64,000 nt of DNA, from the NCBI RefSeq assembly GCF_000711975.1, contig NZ_JONT01000001.1, positions 124,001 through 188,000 on the forward strand, written 5' to 3'. The notes beneath the pieces were generated by a model. It had not been told where the DNA came from, ran no database searches, and was given only the letters and a program-made list of their open reading frames with translations. The stretch's first letter is position 1. The number at the start of each line of letters is the position of its first letter. The translations under genes were made by a program, and so were the position numbers. The stretch comes from Desulfofalx alkaliphila DSM 12257 (GTDB lineage Bacteria; Bacillota; Desulfotomaculia; Desulfotomaculales; Desulfohalotomaculaceae). Below, in pieces: positions 37,737 through 45,112 of the stretch.

Positions 37737-37815
37737 CCCTTTATAAGCTTTTGCCATGGTCTATACTTCGGTGCATTAGTGTTATTGTGTAAATAAGGTT
37801 AGGGGAGATTTAATT

Positions 37816-38370
37816 ATGAAGGCAAAAATATCAGTGATTTTAATAAGTATATTAGCTGCTTTTATATTTGCATCGGGGGGCTATGCCTTTTGGGAGAAAA
37901 AACTAACCATAGAAACTGATATAAGCGTAATTAGCCCGGAAGTTGAGGAAGAAAACATGGGCGCGGCCTCCGACCTTGATGGAATCATTAGAGCCGTTGA
38001 AGGCTCGGCCGGTGCCGGTGGAAGTGGTTCAGAGATAAAGGCTGAAGATGAAAATTCCAATGACAAAGATATGGGCAACAGTGGGGATGCTGCAGGTACA
38101 GTACCAAGCAGTGGGCCCAACTCTTCAGGTGAAAACAATTCTTCCGGCTTAGAAAGTACCGGCGGCGCCCAGGGGGATTCTACTGACGGTGGTCCAGCTT
38201 CCGGTGGAACAGAATCCGCAAAGGATTCTTCAGGAAGGGATTCCACTGCTAGTAATAGCTCTCCCCCTTCAAGTGAAGGCAGTACTTCCGGCTCAGATAG
38301 TTCAGCAGGTGGGCAATCGGGGCCAGATGGCGCTGGCTCCGGTTCTTCCGATTCAAGTGGTGAAAATTGA
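37816..38370 (+). CDS. Ser/Gly-rich secreted protein with SipW-type signal
   Basis: 184 residues from ATG 37816 behind AGGGGAG. The N-terminus KISVILISILAAFIFASGGYAFWEKKLTIETDISV is the same signal type as its neighbours (G-Y-A-F-W). From about residue 45 it is a Ser/Gly/Asp/Glu-rich low-complexity tail with no ordered domain, such as SSGENNSSGLESTGGAQGDS. That suggests an acidic, disordered wall- or matrix-spanning polymer. The function is inferred from context only. Confidence 0.7.
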   Translation: MKAKISVILISILAAFIFASGGYAFWEKKLTIETDISVISPEVEEENMGAASDLDGIIRAVEGSAGAGGSGSEIKAEDENSNDKDMGNSGDAAGTVPSSGPNSSGENNSSGLESTGGAQGDSTDGGPASGGTESAKDSSGRDSTASNSSPPSSEGSTSGSDSSAGGQSGPDGAGSGSSDSSGEN

Positions 38371-38405
38371 ACCTAAACGGTTAAGGACAAAGTGGGGTCT
38401 AAGTG

Positions 38406-39614
38406 ATGCAGTTAAAATATCAACCAACCACACCTTCAAAAAGAAGATGTTTTTTGCTCATTGGCTTGGTGCTCGGTGTGTGCTTTTTAGAAACTCCCCC
38501 TGTGGCCCACCTGCTAAGTGGGCCTGTCTTTACTTATGTTATTAAGCCCCTCTTATGGCTGGGTATTGCCTTAACAGTTTGGTGCTTTCCCCGGGTTCGG
38601 CCCAAGGCAAAACTTAGACATGGTGAGTTCTTAAACTGGTGGGCATTAAATTTTGCTGTTATATTCATAGCAATTACCTTTTTAGCAGGCTTACTGGACG
38701 GGTTCGGTAAAAGTCCTTATAGCCATTCTTTAAGCGGTATTGCCATTAATATCTTGGTTGTGGGCTCCCCCTTAATAGCAATGGAACTGGTAAGAAATTA
38801 TCTTGTTAACAGTTTTGCACGGTATGAAAGGTACCGTATCTTTATTTTGGTGGCCCTTGTGATGACCTTTGCCGGTATCCCTCTGCCGCATCTCTTTCAA
38901 TTAAGGGGTTATGAAGATGCTGTTATCTATATTGCCCGTTATTTTGCGCCGGAATTCTGTCATGGGCTGTTTGCAACCTATTTAGCCTTTCTTGGGGGGG
39001 CACTGCCGGCAATAATTTATATGGGCACAATCAAGGCCGTTCACTGGCTTTCTCCCATTTTGCCTGATTTACAATGGATTACAAAGGCATTTATCGGGGT
39101 TTTAGTCCCCGTTTTTTCATTAAGCATAATGCACAGTATTTATTCCAGTGAAGCAAAACTATTTAATAAAGAGGCTCAAGACGAGGATAGCCCCTTTGGT
39201 TGGATAGTTACCATAGTAACTTCAATACTCATTGTATGGTTTGCAGTGGGTGTATTCTCAATCTACCCCTCTGTAATAGCCACCGGCAGCATGGAACCGA
39301 TGATAAAGCCCGGGGATGTAATTCTAGTGCAAAAGATAAGGGATGAGAGTGATATACATAATTTGAGTGTCGGTGATGTTATACAATTTGAAAGGGGCTC
39401 AATACTAATTTCCCATCGTATTATAGATATAGTCGAGGAAGATGGAAACAAAAGTTTTCGCACAATGGGAGACAATAACTCTATTCCGGATTCAGATTTA
39501 GTTGAACCGCCACAAATTAAAGGTGAGATTATTAAGGTGGTTCCTAAGGTTGGCTGGCCAACATTGCTTATAAAAAGTGATAAAAGCATAGATTTAACGG
39601 ATATTCAGTTTTGA
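38406..39614 (+). CDS. SipW/Sec11-type signal peptidase with polytopic membrane domain
   Basis: About 402 residues from ATG 38406 (GTG 38403 possible). Residues about 15-285 hold roughly eight membrane helices, unusual for a signal peptidase. The S26 domain follows: catalytic Ser295 in IATGSMEPMIKPGDVI and His337 in ILISHRIID, then RTMGDNNSIPDSDLVEPPQIKGEI. A His replaces the usual Lys, so it is an ER/SipW-type enzyme. In Bacillus, SipW processes TasA and TapA; here the neighbours carry that signal type. It sits in the middle of the cluster. Confidence 0.88.
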   Translation: MQLKYQPTTPSKRRCFLLIGLVLGVCFLETPPVAHLLSGPVFTYVIKPLLWLGIALTVWCFPRVRPKAKLRHGEFLNWWALNFAVIFIAITFLAGLLDGFGKSPYSHSLSGIAINILVVGSPLIAMELVRNYLVNSFARYERYRIFILVALVMTFAGIPLPHLFQLRGYEDAVIYIARYFAPEFCHGLFATYLAFLGGALPAIIYMGTIKAVHWLSPILPDLQWITKAFIGVLVPVFSLSIMHSIYSSEAKLFNKEAQDEDSPFGWIVTIVTSILIVWFAVGVFSIYPSVIATGSMEPMIKPGDVILVQKIRDESDIHNLSVGDVIQFERGSILISHRIIDIVEEDGNKSFRTMGDNNSIPDSDLVEPPQIKGEIIKVVPKVGWPTLLIKSDKSIDLTDIQF

Positions 39615-39638
39615 TAGAAAAGATGCTTGTAAGGATAG

Positions 39639-39680
39639 AGCGGCATCAAGGGGCATTTAACCCCTTGATGCCGCTTGTTA
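39639..39680 (+). terminator. Strong terminator after the signal peptidase
   Basis: GCGGCATCAAGGGG (39640-39653) pairs perfectly with CCCCTTGATGCCGC (39661-39674) around a 7-base loop, then TTGTTATTTC. This separates the peptidase transcript from the fibre-gene units. Confidence 0.9.
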
Positions 39681-39708
39681 TTTCATAAACAACAATACCC
39701 TGCTCTTT

Positions 39709-39807
39709 ATGGTACTTAAGTAGTAGTTAGATAATGCTTGGGAACCATCTAATAATAACCCTATTAATGAACTGATAACTATTCCTTGGAGTGGTTACTG
39801 ATATTTA
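39709..39807 (+). repeat. Upstream element A of the paralogous secreted genes
   Basis: About 95 bases resembling 40837-40935 before the next paralogue. Shared blocks are ATGGTAC, TAGTAGTTA (39721-39729), ATAATGCTTGGG, GATAACTA and GAGTGGTTACTG. AGTAGTTA and AGTGGTTA are near-direct repeats 68 bases apart. TAGTTA and TAACTA could also pair as an RNA stem. It lies about 115 bases before the gene start, so it is in promoter or leader position. Confidence 0.75.
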
Positions 39808-39920
39808 AGCAAAAGTTATACTTTGAGTATAAGTATTGATAAGGATTGCAAAGCCGGCTTGCCAATCTTTATCTAAAGAAAGATTAGCAAAAGAAAAATC
39901 CGCAAAGGAGAGAAGGGTAA

Positions 39921-40691
39921 ATGAAAAAATTTAAATTCCTAGCACTGGCCATCGCCCTGGCAGTTATGCTAATGGGCGCCGGTTATGCCGCGTGGACTGA
40001 TAGTTTCAAAACTACCACCACCCTTGAAACCGGCAATTTAAAAATTGAATTAAGTAATGCACAGGAATCCTATGAAGTAACAACAATGAAAAATGATGAG
40101 TATGCAGCTCTTGTAGCTGAAGACAATGTTTACAGAACCGCTGACAGAAATGTTAAGGTTGAAAATGGTGTTCTGCATGATGTTGCAATTGATCATGAAA
40201 CCAATACAGTAAGCTTTGGCTTTGGTAACTTATATCCCGGCACTACTGTTTGGACTACTTTAGAAGCTACAAATACCGGAACAGTGCCGGCTGTTTTGGA
40301 AAATGTAGAATTTAATATTACCGATTCAACTGCCAATGATATTGATTTAGCAGAAGTAATAGAGGTAATAGTTGAGCCGCAAATTATCAGAGATGGCGCT
40401 ATTCAACCCATGAGATTTTGGTGTTTCTGGTGTTGGTTATTCCCCGGACATTGCAATCCCGGCGGTGGAGATAATCCCGGCAACCCCGAGGAACCCGTTG
40501 AGCCCGTTCGTACTAAGTTAGCAAACTTGGATAATGAGCTTGATAAGTTTAACGGTCATTTATGTCAAAACGATAAATTACGTTACAACATAGGATTTGT
40601 TTTCCCCGAAGGTAACGGAAATATTACTCAAGATGAATCTGTTGCATTTGATCTTCAATTTAACTTTAAACAATACAACTTAGTTGACTAG
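39921..40691 (+). CDS. TasA/CalY-like secreted protein 1 (SipW-type signal)
   Basis: 256 residues from ATG 39921 behind AAAGGAGAG. Signal region KKFKFLALAIALAVMLMGAGYAAWTDSFKTTTTLETGNL: the A-x-W-T-D start and the following T-G-x-L strand are the TasA/CalY pattern. The mature protein shares VSFGFGNLYPGTTV and an NTGTVPAVL turn with its neighbour at 41017. Residues 165-197 form an insert, FWCFWCWLFPGHC plus a Gly/Pro/Glu linker, absent from the paralogue. It is likely a fibre or surface-layer subunit. Confidence 0.82.
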   Translation: MKKFKFLALAIALAVMLMGAGYAAWTDSFKTTTTLETGNLKIELSNAQESYEVTTMKNDEYAALVAEDNVYRTADRNVKVENGVLHDVAIDHETNTVSFGFGNLYPGTTVWTTLEATNTGTVPAVLENVEFNITDSTANDIDLAEVIEVIVEPQIIRDGAIQPMRFWCFWCWLFPGHCNPGGGDNPGNPEEPVEPVRTKLANLDNELDKFNGHLCQNDKLRYNIGFVFPEGNGNITQDESVAFDLQFNFKQYNLVD

Positions 40692-40712
40692 CAATAATTT
40701 AAAGACCTATGT

Positions 40713-40750
40713 AAGTGGCTGTTGTGTAAATTAACAGCCACTTTTAATTT
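40713..40750 (+). terminator. Terminator after secreted protein 1
   Basis: AAGTGGCTGTT (40713-40723) pairs with AACAGCCACTT (40733-40743), followed by TTAATTT. Confidence 0.85.
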
Positions 40751-40836
40751 CCAAATCAAGATTTAATGTCACAAATGCTCTTGGTTTGTGAGGGGGGTTT
40801 AATATAAAGGCATCCTTCTTTGACCCTTCCGCCGTA

Positions 40837-40935
40837 ATGGTACGAAGGTAGTAGTTAAATAATGCTTGGGGACTAGCTAATATACTCCATTTATTAAATG
40901 ATAACTACACCATAGAGTGGTTACTGCTCTAAGGC
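40837..40935 (+). repeat. Upstream element B of the paralogous secreted genes
   Basis: Second copy of the element at 39709-39807. AGTAGTTA lies at 40850-40857 and AGTGGTTA at 40916-40923, 66 bases apart. GTAGTTA and TAACTAC form a 7-bp pair where copy A has a G-U, so pairing is retained despite base changes. Between it and the gene lies about 80 bases with a clear SD. Confidence 0.75.
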
Positions 40936-41016
40936 CAATAACTATAATGACAGATAAGGTAAACATCCTGGCTTGGAGGTTTTACCTTTAATTATGAATA
41001 AGAGGAGGCGACTGGG

Positions 41017-41772
41017 ATGAAGAAATTTAAGTATTTAGCTCTTGTAACTGCCTTGGCGGTTATGTTGATGGGTGCCGGTTATGCTGCTTGGACTGACGGT
41101 TTCAAGGTAAGTAACACCATTAATACCGGTGAGTTAAGTGTTGCTATACTGGCGGGCGATTGCAACAAACCAGATGAAGCGTATACTGTACAGTTTAGTG
41201 AAGGATATAATGGGTATAATCACCCATATAGGGATCTGCGGGCAAATGATAATGTATATAGGGTAAATGATGAGGGTAATAAGGCTGAACATAACAAACG
41301 GTACTACCCTACGGTTGAAAACAACACAGTGAGTTTTGGATTTGGCAATTTATATCCGGGCACCACTGTAGAAACCAATTTATCAGCCAGAAATACAGGC
41401 AGTGTCCCTGTTGTACTACAATCTATAAAGCTAGACAATAAGGTAGGATTTGATACCGAGTTAGCCGAAATTATACAAGTAGAGTATGGCTTTGGCAAAT
41501 ATGATTCCGGGGAAAAGGCTCCACGTGTAGACCTAATGACTGTTAGCTTAGCACAGTTAGAAGAAAGTCTACAAGAGTATATGACTGGTATAGTCTTACT
41601 GCCCAATAATCAGTTTGGCAGTGCCACAGGGGAAAATCTATACACCGAAATGAAATTTATTATTCCCGGTGATTGGGATGTAGAGGGTTTAGATAACAAT
41701 GCAGGTCAAAATCAAGAAATTAAATTTGATATTGAGTTTGAGTTTATTCAATACAACTTGTTTGAGCGCTAA
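41017..41772 (+). CDS. TasA/CalY-like secreted protein 2 (SipW-type signal)
   Basis: 251 residues from ATG 41017 behind AGAGGAGGCG. Its first 30 residues are almost identical to protein 1 (KKFKYLALVTALAVMLMGAGYAAWTDGFKVSNTINTGEL), and VSFGFGNLYPGTTV, NTGSVPVVL and the end EFIQYNLFER also match. The rest has diverged. It lacks the Cys/Trp insert of protein 1. Tandem duplication with upstream sequence is the simplest origin. Expected to be cleaved by the Ser-His peptidase and assembled outside the cell. Confidence 0.82.
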   Translation: MKKFKYLALVTALAVMLMGAGYAAWTDGFKVSNTINTGELSVAILAGDCNKPDEAYTVQFSEGYNGYNHPYRDLRANDNVYRVNDEGNKAEHNKRYYPTVENNTVSFGFGNLYPGTTVETNLSARNTGSVPVVLQSIKLDNKVGFDTELAEIIQVEYGFGKYDSGEKAPRVDLMTVSLAQLEESLQEYMTGIVLLPNNQFGSATGENLYTEMKFIIPGDWDVEGLDNNAGQNQEIKFDIEFEFIQYNLFER

Positions 41773-41796
41773 AAGGCAAGAGAGTTTAACTTAATG

Positions 41797-41832
41797 AACA
41801 GGAGTCAGCACATGCTGGCTCCTGTTTTTTTT
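41797..41832 (+). terminator. Terminator after secreted protein 2
   Basis: A 14-bp stem with one G-U pair (41797-41810 with 41813-41826) and a minimal loop, followed by a long T-run. Confidence 0.92.
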
Positions 41833-41977
41833 CTTCTCTTCTGCCTAAGTGCAAAGGACTTGGCATTAATCGATTTTTTCCGGCAAAAAAGCACATAAAC
41901 ATCCATATGTAAAAAGAAGGGAAAGGAATATTATTACAGAATACTTCTTAAAAAAGAAATGTTTGGATGGGTGATCT

Positions 41978-43138
41978 ATGAAGAAGAAGCTCAATAAAAG
42001 TATTAGAATGTCATTGATGTGTCTTTTGTTTGTGTTAACCGTTATTTTCTCTATTTTAATTTTTTATGAAGTTACAAAGCAGGAAACTAAGGAAGAAATA
42101 GTAACGCTCTACAGTTATCAAAACAGTGCCACCGCTAACTATAAAGTTAATATGACCCCCTCCTTTGTTTTTCCAGATACAGTATTGGGGGAAGGGAAAG
42201 AGTATATTTCTGCCCTTGTAGATAATATCCAAGCTACTTTTAATTATCAGTTTACAGGTGACGGCCCGGCCAAAGTTCAAGGCACTTATGAAGTTGTGGG
42301 CATCATTGAGGGCTATGTGGAACGACTGGGGCCGGATGGCACAACGGTAACCAATACTATCTGGACTAAGGATGTAGTATTTATTCCCAAGACAAACTTT
42401 GAAGCCACTGATGATAATTTCTCTTTAAGTAAAGATATTACTTTTAAACCCGTAGACTACGATAATTATGCCAATGCTGTTAAGGAGACTACCCGGGTAA
42501 GCACTAACAGCAGATTTACAGCAAGTATGAAGGTGGAATTAAATGCGGACACAGACAAAGGTTCCATAGAGGAAAGCATATCTTCTTCTATTACCTTTCC
42601 GCTGAACAACAATCTTTTTAGTATCACTAAGGGTGAAATGAAAAAACCCGGCACAATTCAAGATACTAAAGAAATAAGGCTGCCCGTTAACAAAACACTG
42701 GTAACTGTTTATGGTATTTTGCTGGCTGCTGCCCTGATTGCATTAATATATCTGTTCTTTGCCACAAGAGGCACTGTTAAGGAACCCTTCCGCAAACAGC
42801 TGGACAGGATATTTAAAAGACATGGCAGCCGCTTGGTTGCACTGAGCAGTGAAATTACCCTTTCTGACGAACAACACCGGGTTAGAACCATTGATGATTT
42901 GGTTAGAATAGCTGACGATCTCGGTAAACCTATTGTCTACAAGCACAGCATAAACCCGGATGATATTAACCGTTTTTATGTCATGGGAGAGGGATCTACA
43001 TATTTCTTTAACCTAAGTGATTATATAGCTGCCCTGGAGGAGGAAAAGGCCGGCCGGGGGAATAAAATAAAGGCAGCTACTGAGGTTGGGCAGCATGCAG
43101 GATATAGGGAATCAGACAAAGAAGATATTAGCCAATAA
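41978..43138 (+). CDS. DUF5305-like membrane-anchored protein
   Basis: 386 residues from ATG 41978. One N-terminal helix (about residues 9-30), an extracellular beta-rich domain (about 35-245; KVNMTPSFVFPDTVL, YEVVGIIEGYV), one helix (about 250-272) and a cytoplasmic tail (about 275-386). This matches DUF5305 proteins, found mostly in archaea and some Clostridia, often beside signal peptidases. It probably anchors or assembles the secreted proteins. The cytoplasmic tail contains KPIVYKHSINPDDINRFYVMGEG, possibly a separate fold. Confidence 0.72.
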   Translation: MKKKLNKSIRMSLMCLLFVLTVIFSILIFYEVTKQETKEEIVTLYSYQNSATANYKVNMTPSFVFPDTVLGEGKEYISALVDNIQATFNYQFTGDGPAKVQGTYEVVGIIEGYVERLGPDGTTVTNTIWTKDVVFIPKTNFEATDDNFSLSKDITFKPVDYDNYANAVKETTRVSTNSRFTASMKVELNADTDKGSIEESISSSITFPLNNNLFSITKGEMKKPGTIQDTKEIRLPVNKTLVTVYGILLAAALIALIYLFFATRGTVKEPFRKQLDRIFKRHGSRLVALSSEITLSDEQHRVRTIDDLVRIADDLGKPIVYKHSINPDDINRFYVMGEGSTYFFNLSDYIAALEEEKAGRGNKIKAATEVGQHAGYRESDKEDISQ

Positions 43139-43189
43139 AAGAAGTGTACTTAGTACATGAATAATTATAGTACTGTATGAGGTGTTAAC

Positions 43190-43975
43190 TTGAAACTATA
43201 CCCTGTAGAAGCGGTGGTTTTACATCAAAAACCCATGCGCGGAGCAGATAAGATTATTATTATGTTTACCCGGGAGTATGGTAAATTGCGGGCAGTGGCC
43301 CATGGGGCCGGCAAATCTTCCAGCCGCAAGCGGGGAGCGGTGCAGCCCCTTTGTCATTCCCGCCTTTTATTGTACCGGGGGAAAGAAATAGACACCGTTA
43401 ACCAGTGTGAGGCCATCACCTTTTTTACGCGCTTGCGTGATCATTTAGAAATACTGGCCCTGGCAGTGTATATTTGTGAGCTAGTAGATGCTTTGACCGG
43501 TGAAGGGGATCAAAACGAGCCCCTTTTTATATTGCTGTTAACCACACTGGGTTGGCTAAATCAACCACAGGTGGATTTGCCCGGGGCAGAAAGGCTGGTG
43601 GCCGGTTTTGAAATTAAGGCTCTGGGGTTAACGGGATATTTGCCGGAGTTAAACGTCTGTGTTAATTGCGGGGGTGACATCACCGGTCACACTCTTTTCA
43701 GTGCCCATGAGGGCGGAGTGATTTGCCCAAAGTGTATTGGTGAAGGATACCGGCCCATGGGGACTGTGGTTAAACCACAAACGGTTGAACTGCTAAGGCA
43801 GTTGATCGCCACTAACCCCGGCGGGCTGACCAAATTAACCCCCCAAGAGGCGGTGTTTAACCAAGTAAAAAAGCTTAATAAAGCCTTACTCCGGCATAAC
43901 TTGGAGAAAAAGGCCAAGTCACTGGACTTCCTGGAAAGTTTGCATAAAAATCCCCGGAATTGGGGTAAATATTAG
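43190..43975 (+). CDS. recO: DNA repair protein RecO
   Basis: 261 residues from TTG 43190 behind TGAGGTG. The N-terminal OB-fold begins LYPVEAVVLHQKPMRGADKIIIMFTREYGKLRAVAHGAGK in two stretches; a zinc-binding CVNCGGD...CPKC site lies around residue 160. RecO loads RecA with RecR in the RecFOR pathway. It marks the right boundary of the inserted region, being next to era in related genomes. Confidence 0.95.
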   Translation: MKLYPVEAVVLHQKPMRGADKIIIMFTREYGKLRAVAHGAGKSSSRKRGAVQPLCHSRLLLYRGKEIDTVNQCEAITFFTRLRDHLEILALAVYICELVDALTGEGDQNEPLFILLLTTLGWLNQPQVDLPGAERLVAGFEIKALGLTGYLPELNVCVNCGGDITGHTLFSAHEGGVICPKCIGEGYRPMGTVVKPQTVELLRQLIATNPGGLTKLTPQEAVFNQVKKLNKALLRHNLEKKAKSLDFLESLHKNPRNWGKY

Positions 43976-43997
43976 TAGCTTACAGGAGGTGTTTGCT

Positions 43998-44426
43998 ATG
44001 ACCAGCGAGTTGGAAAAGATAGATTTAATACGGGCCCGCCTGGGGGTAAGCTATAAACAGGCCAAAGATGCCCTTGAGAATGCCGGTGGCGATGTGGTGG
44101 AGGCTTTGGTTAAGTTAGAAGAAAAGGATATGCACCTTGGTCAAAAAATACAAGGCCAGGGCATGGAAGTGATGGGTCAACTGCGCAGTATTATTAATAA
44201 GGGGCACAAAACCAAAGTCAAGATAAAGAAGGAAGGACGTACGGTGTGCGAGTTTCCTGCCACCATCGGGGCGCTGGGGCTATTGGGTGCCCTGTATAAC
44301 AATGAATTGGCCTTAATTGGTGTGATGGGAACCGTTACCGCCTTGGCCAATAACTATAGTATTGAAATTGAACGCCCTGCTGAATCGGTAAAGGACTGTG
44401 ATTATCCTGGTTATGGAATGTATTAA
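43998..44426 (+). CDS. DUF4342 protein with UBA-like N-terminus
   Basis: About 142 residues from ATG 43998 behind AGGAGGT. The N-terminus IDLIRARLGVSYKQAKDALENAGGDVVEALVKLEE is a UBA/EF-Ts-N-like three-helix motif. The DUF4342 region (about 60-125) has VKIKKEGRTVCEFPATIGALGLLGALYN and a hydrophobic stretch that may contact the membrane. The family is common in Clostridia; function unknown. It sits between recO and the glycyl-tRNA synthetase operon. Confidence 0.8.
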   Translation: MTSELEKIDLIRARLGVSYKQAKDALENAGGDVVEALVKLEEKDMHLGQKIQGQGMEVMGQLRSIINKGHKTKVKIKKEGRTVCEFPATIGALGLLGALYNNELALIGVMGTVTALANNYSIEIERPAESVKDCDYPGYGMY

Positions 44427-44430
44427 CATA

Positions 44431-44460
44431 TTGACAATATGACACCTTATTTGCTAGAAT
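44431..44460 (+). promoter_or_regulatory. Sigma-A type promoter of the T-box operon
   Basis: TTGACA (44431-44436), 18-base spacer, TAGAAT (44455-44460), starting just after the DUF4342 stop and just before the T-box leader. Confidence 0.8.
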
Positions 44461-44466
44461 CTTGCT

Positions 44467-44727
44467 GTATAAAAATAAATATATGGCGATGAGGAAGAGA
44501 GTAGCCAAGGAACCGTTTTTTCAGCGAGCCGGGGCCGGTGTAAGCCCGGTAAAACACCTGGGGTGAAGGGAGCTTCTAAGCCGCAAGAGGAAAGCCTGTT
44601 TGACATAACCGGTGAGTAAAGCTTGCACTTAATAAAGTGGGCGGTGCATGTGCGCCGTCAACTAGGGTGGAACCGCGGGAGAAACCTCTCGTCCCTGGAC
44701 CTGTGTCTGGGGCGAGGGGTTTTTTTG
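44467..44727 (+). promoter_or_regulatory. T-box riboswitch leader (glycine type)
   Basis: The hallmark T-box sequence AGGGTGGAACCGCG is at 44664-44677, followed by a terminator: AACCTCTCGTCCC (44683-44695) with GGGGCGAGGGGTT (44709-44721), then T-run. Upstream, stem I begins with GATGAGGAAGAG near 44487. The sequence GTGAAGGGAGC places GGG (44578-44580) or GGA (44579-44581), both glycine codons, in the expected specifier position. Uncharged tRNA-Gly would relieve termination. It controls csaA-glyQ-glyS. Confidence 0.95.
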
Positions 44728-44758
44728 GTACAAATTTTGAATTAGGAGGCTATGTATT

Positions 44759-45097
44759 ATGGAAAAAATCAACTTTGATGATTTTTTAAAGGTTGATATG
44801 CGGGTGGGCACCGTTATTAAGGTGGAGGATTTTCCTGAAGCTCGTAAACCCGCCTACAAATTATGGATTGATTTTGGCCAAGAGGTGGGCGTAAAAAAGT
44901 CCAGCGCTCAAATTACCGATTTGTATAGCAAGGAAGACCTGCTGAACAGGCAGGTGGTGGCGGTGGTAAACTTTCCTCCCCGGCAGGTGGCCCGCTTTAT
45001 GTCAGATGTGCTGGTCTTAGGTACGGTGGCCGACGATGGCAAAGTGGTGTTGTTGCAGCCCGAGCGCCCGGTTGATAACGGGCTGCGCATAAGTTAA
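44759..45097 (+). CDS. csaA: CsaA-like tRNA-binding chaperone
   Basis: 112 residues from ATG 44759 behind TAGGAGG. Single tRNA-binding (EMAPII/OB-fold) domain with FDDFLKVDMRVGTVIKVEDFPEARKPAYKLWIDFG in two stretches, and VAVVNFPPRQVARFMSDVLVLG. CsaA is a dimeric protein linked to secretion and tRNA binding. It is the first gene of the glycine T-box operon, an uncommon but sensible placement for a tRNA-binding protein. glyQ follows by 15 bases. Confidence 0.9.
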   Translation: MEKINFDDFLKVDMRVGTVIKVEDFPEARKPAYKLWIDFGQEVGVKKSSAQITDLYSKEDLLNRQVVAVVNFPPRQVARFMSDVLVLGTVADDGKVVLLQPERPVDNGLRIS

Positions 45098-45112
45098 AAG
45101 GAGGAATGAAAG

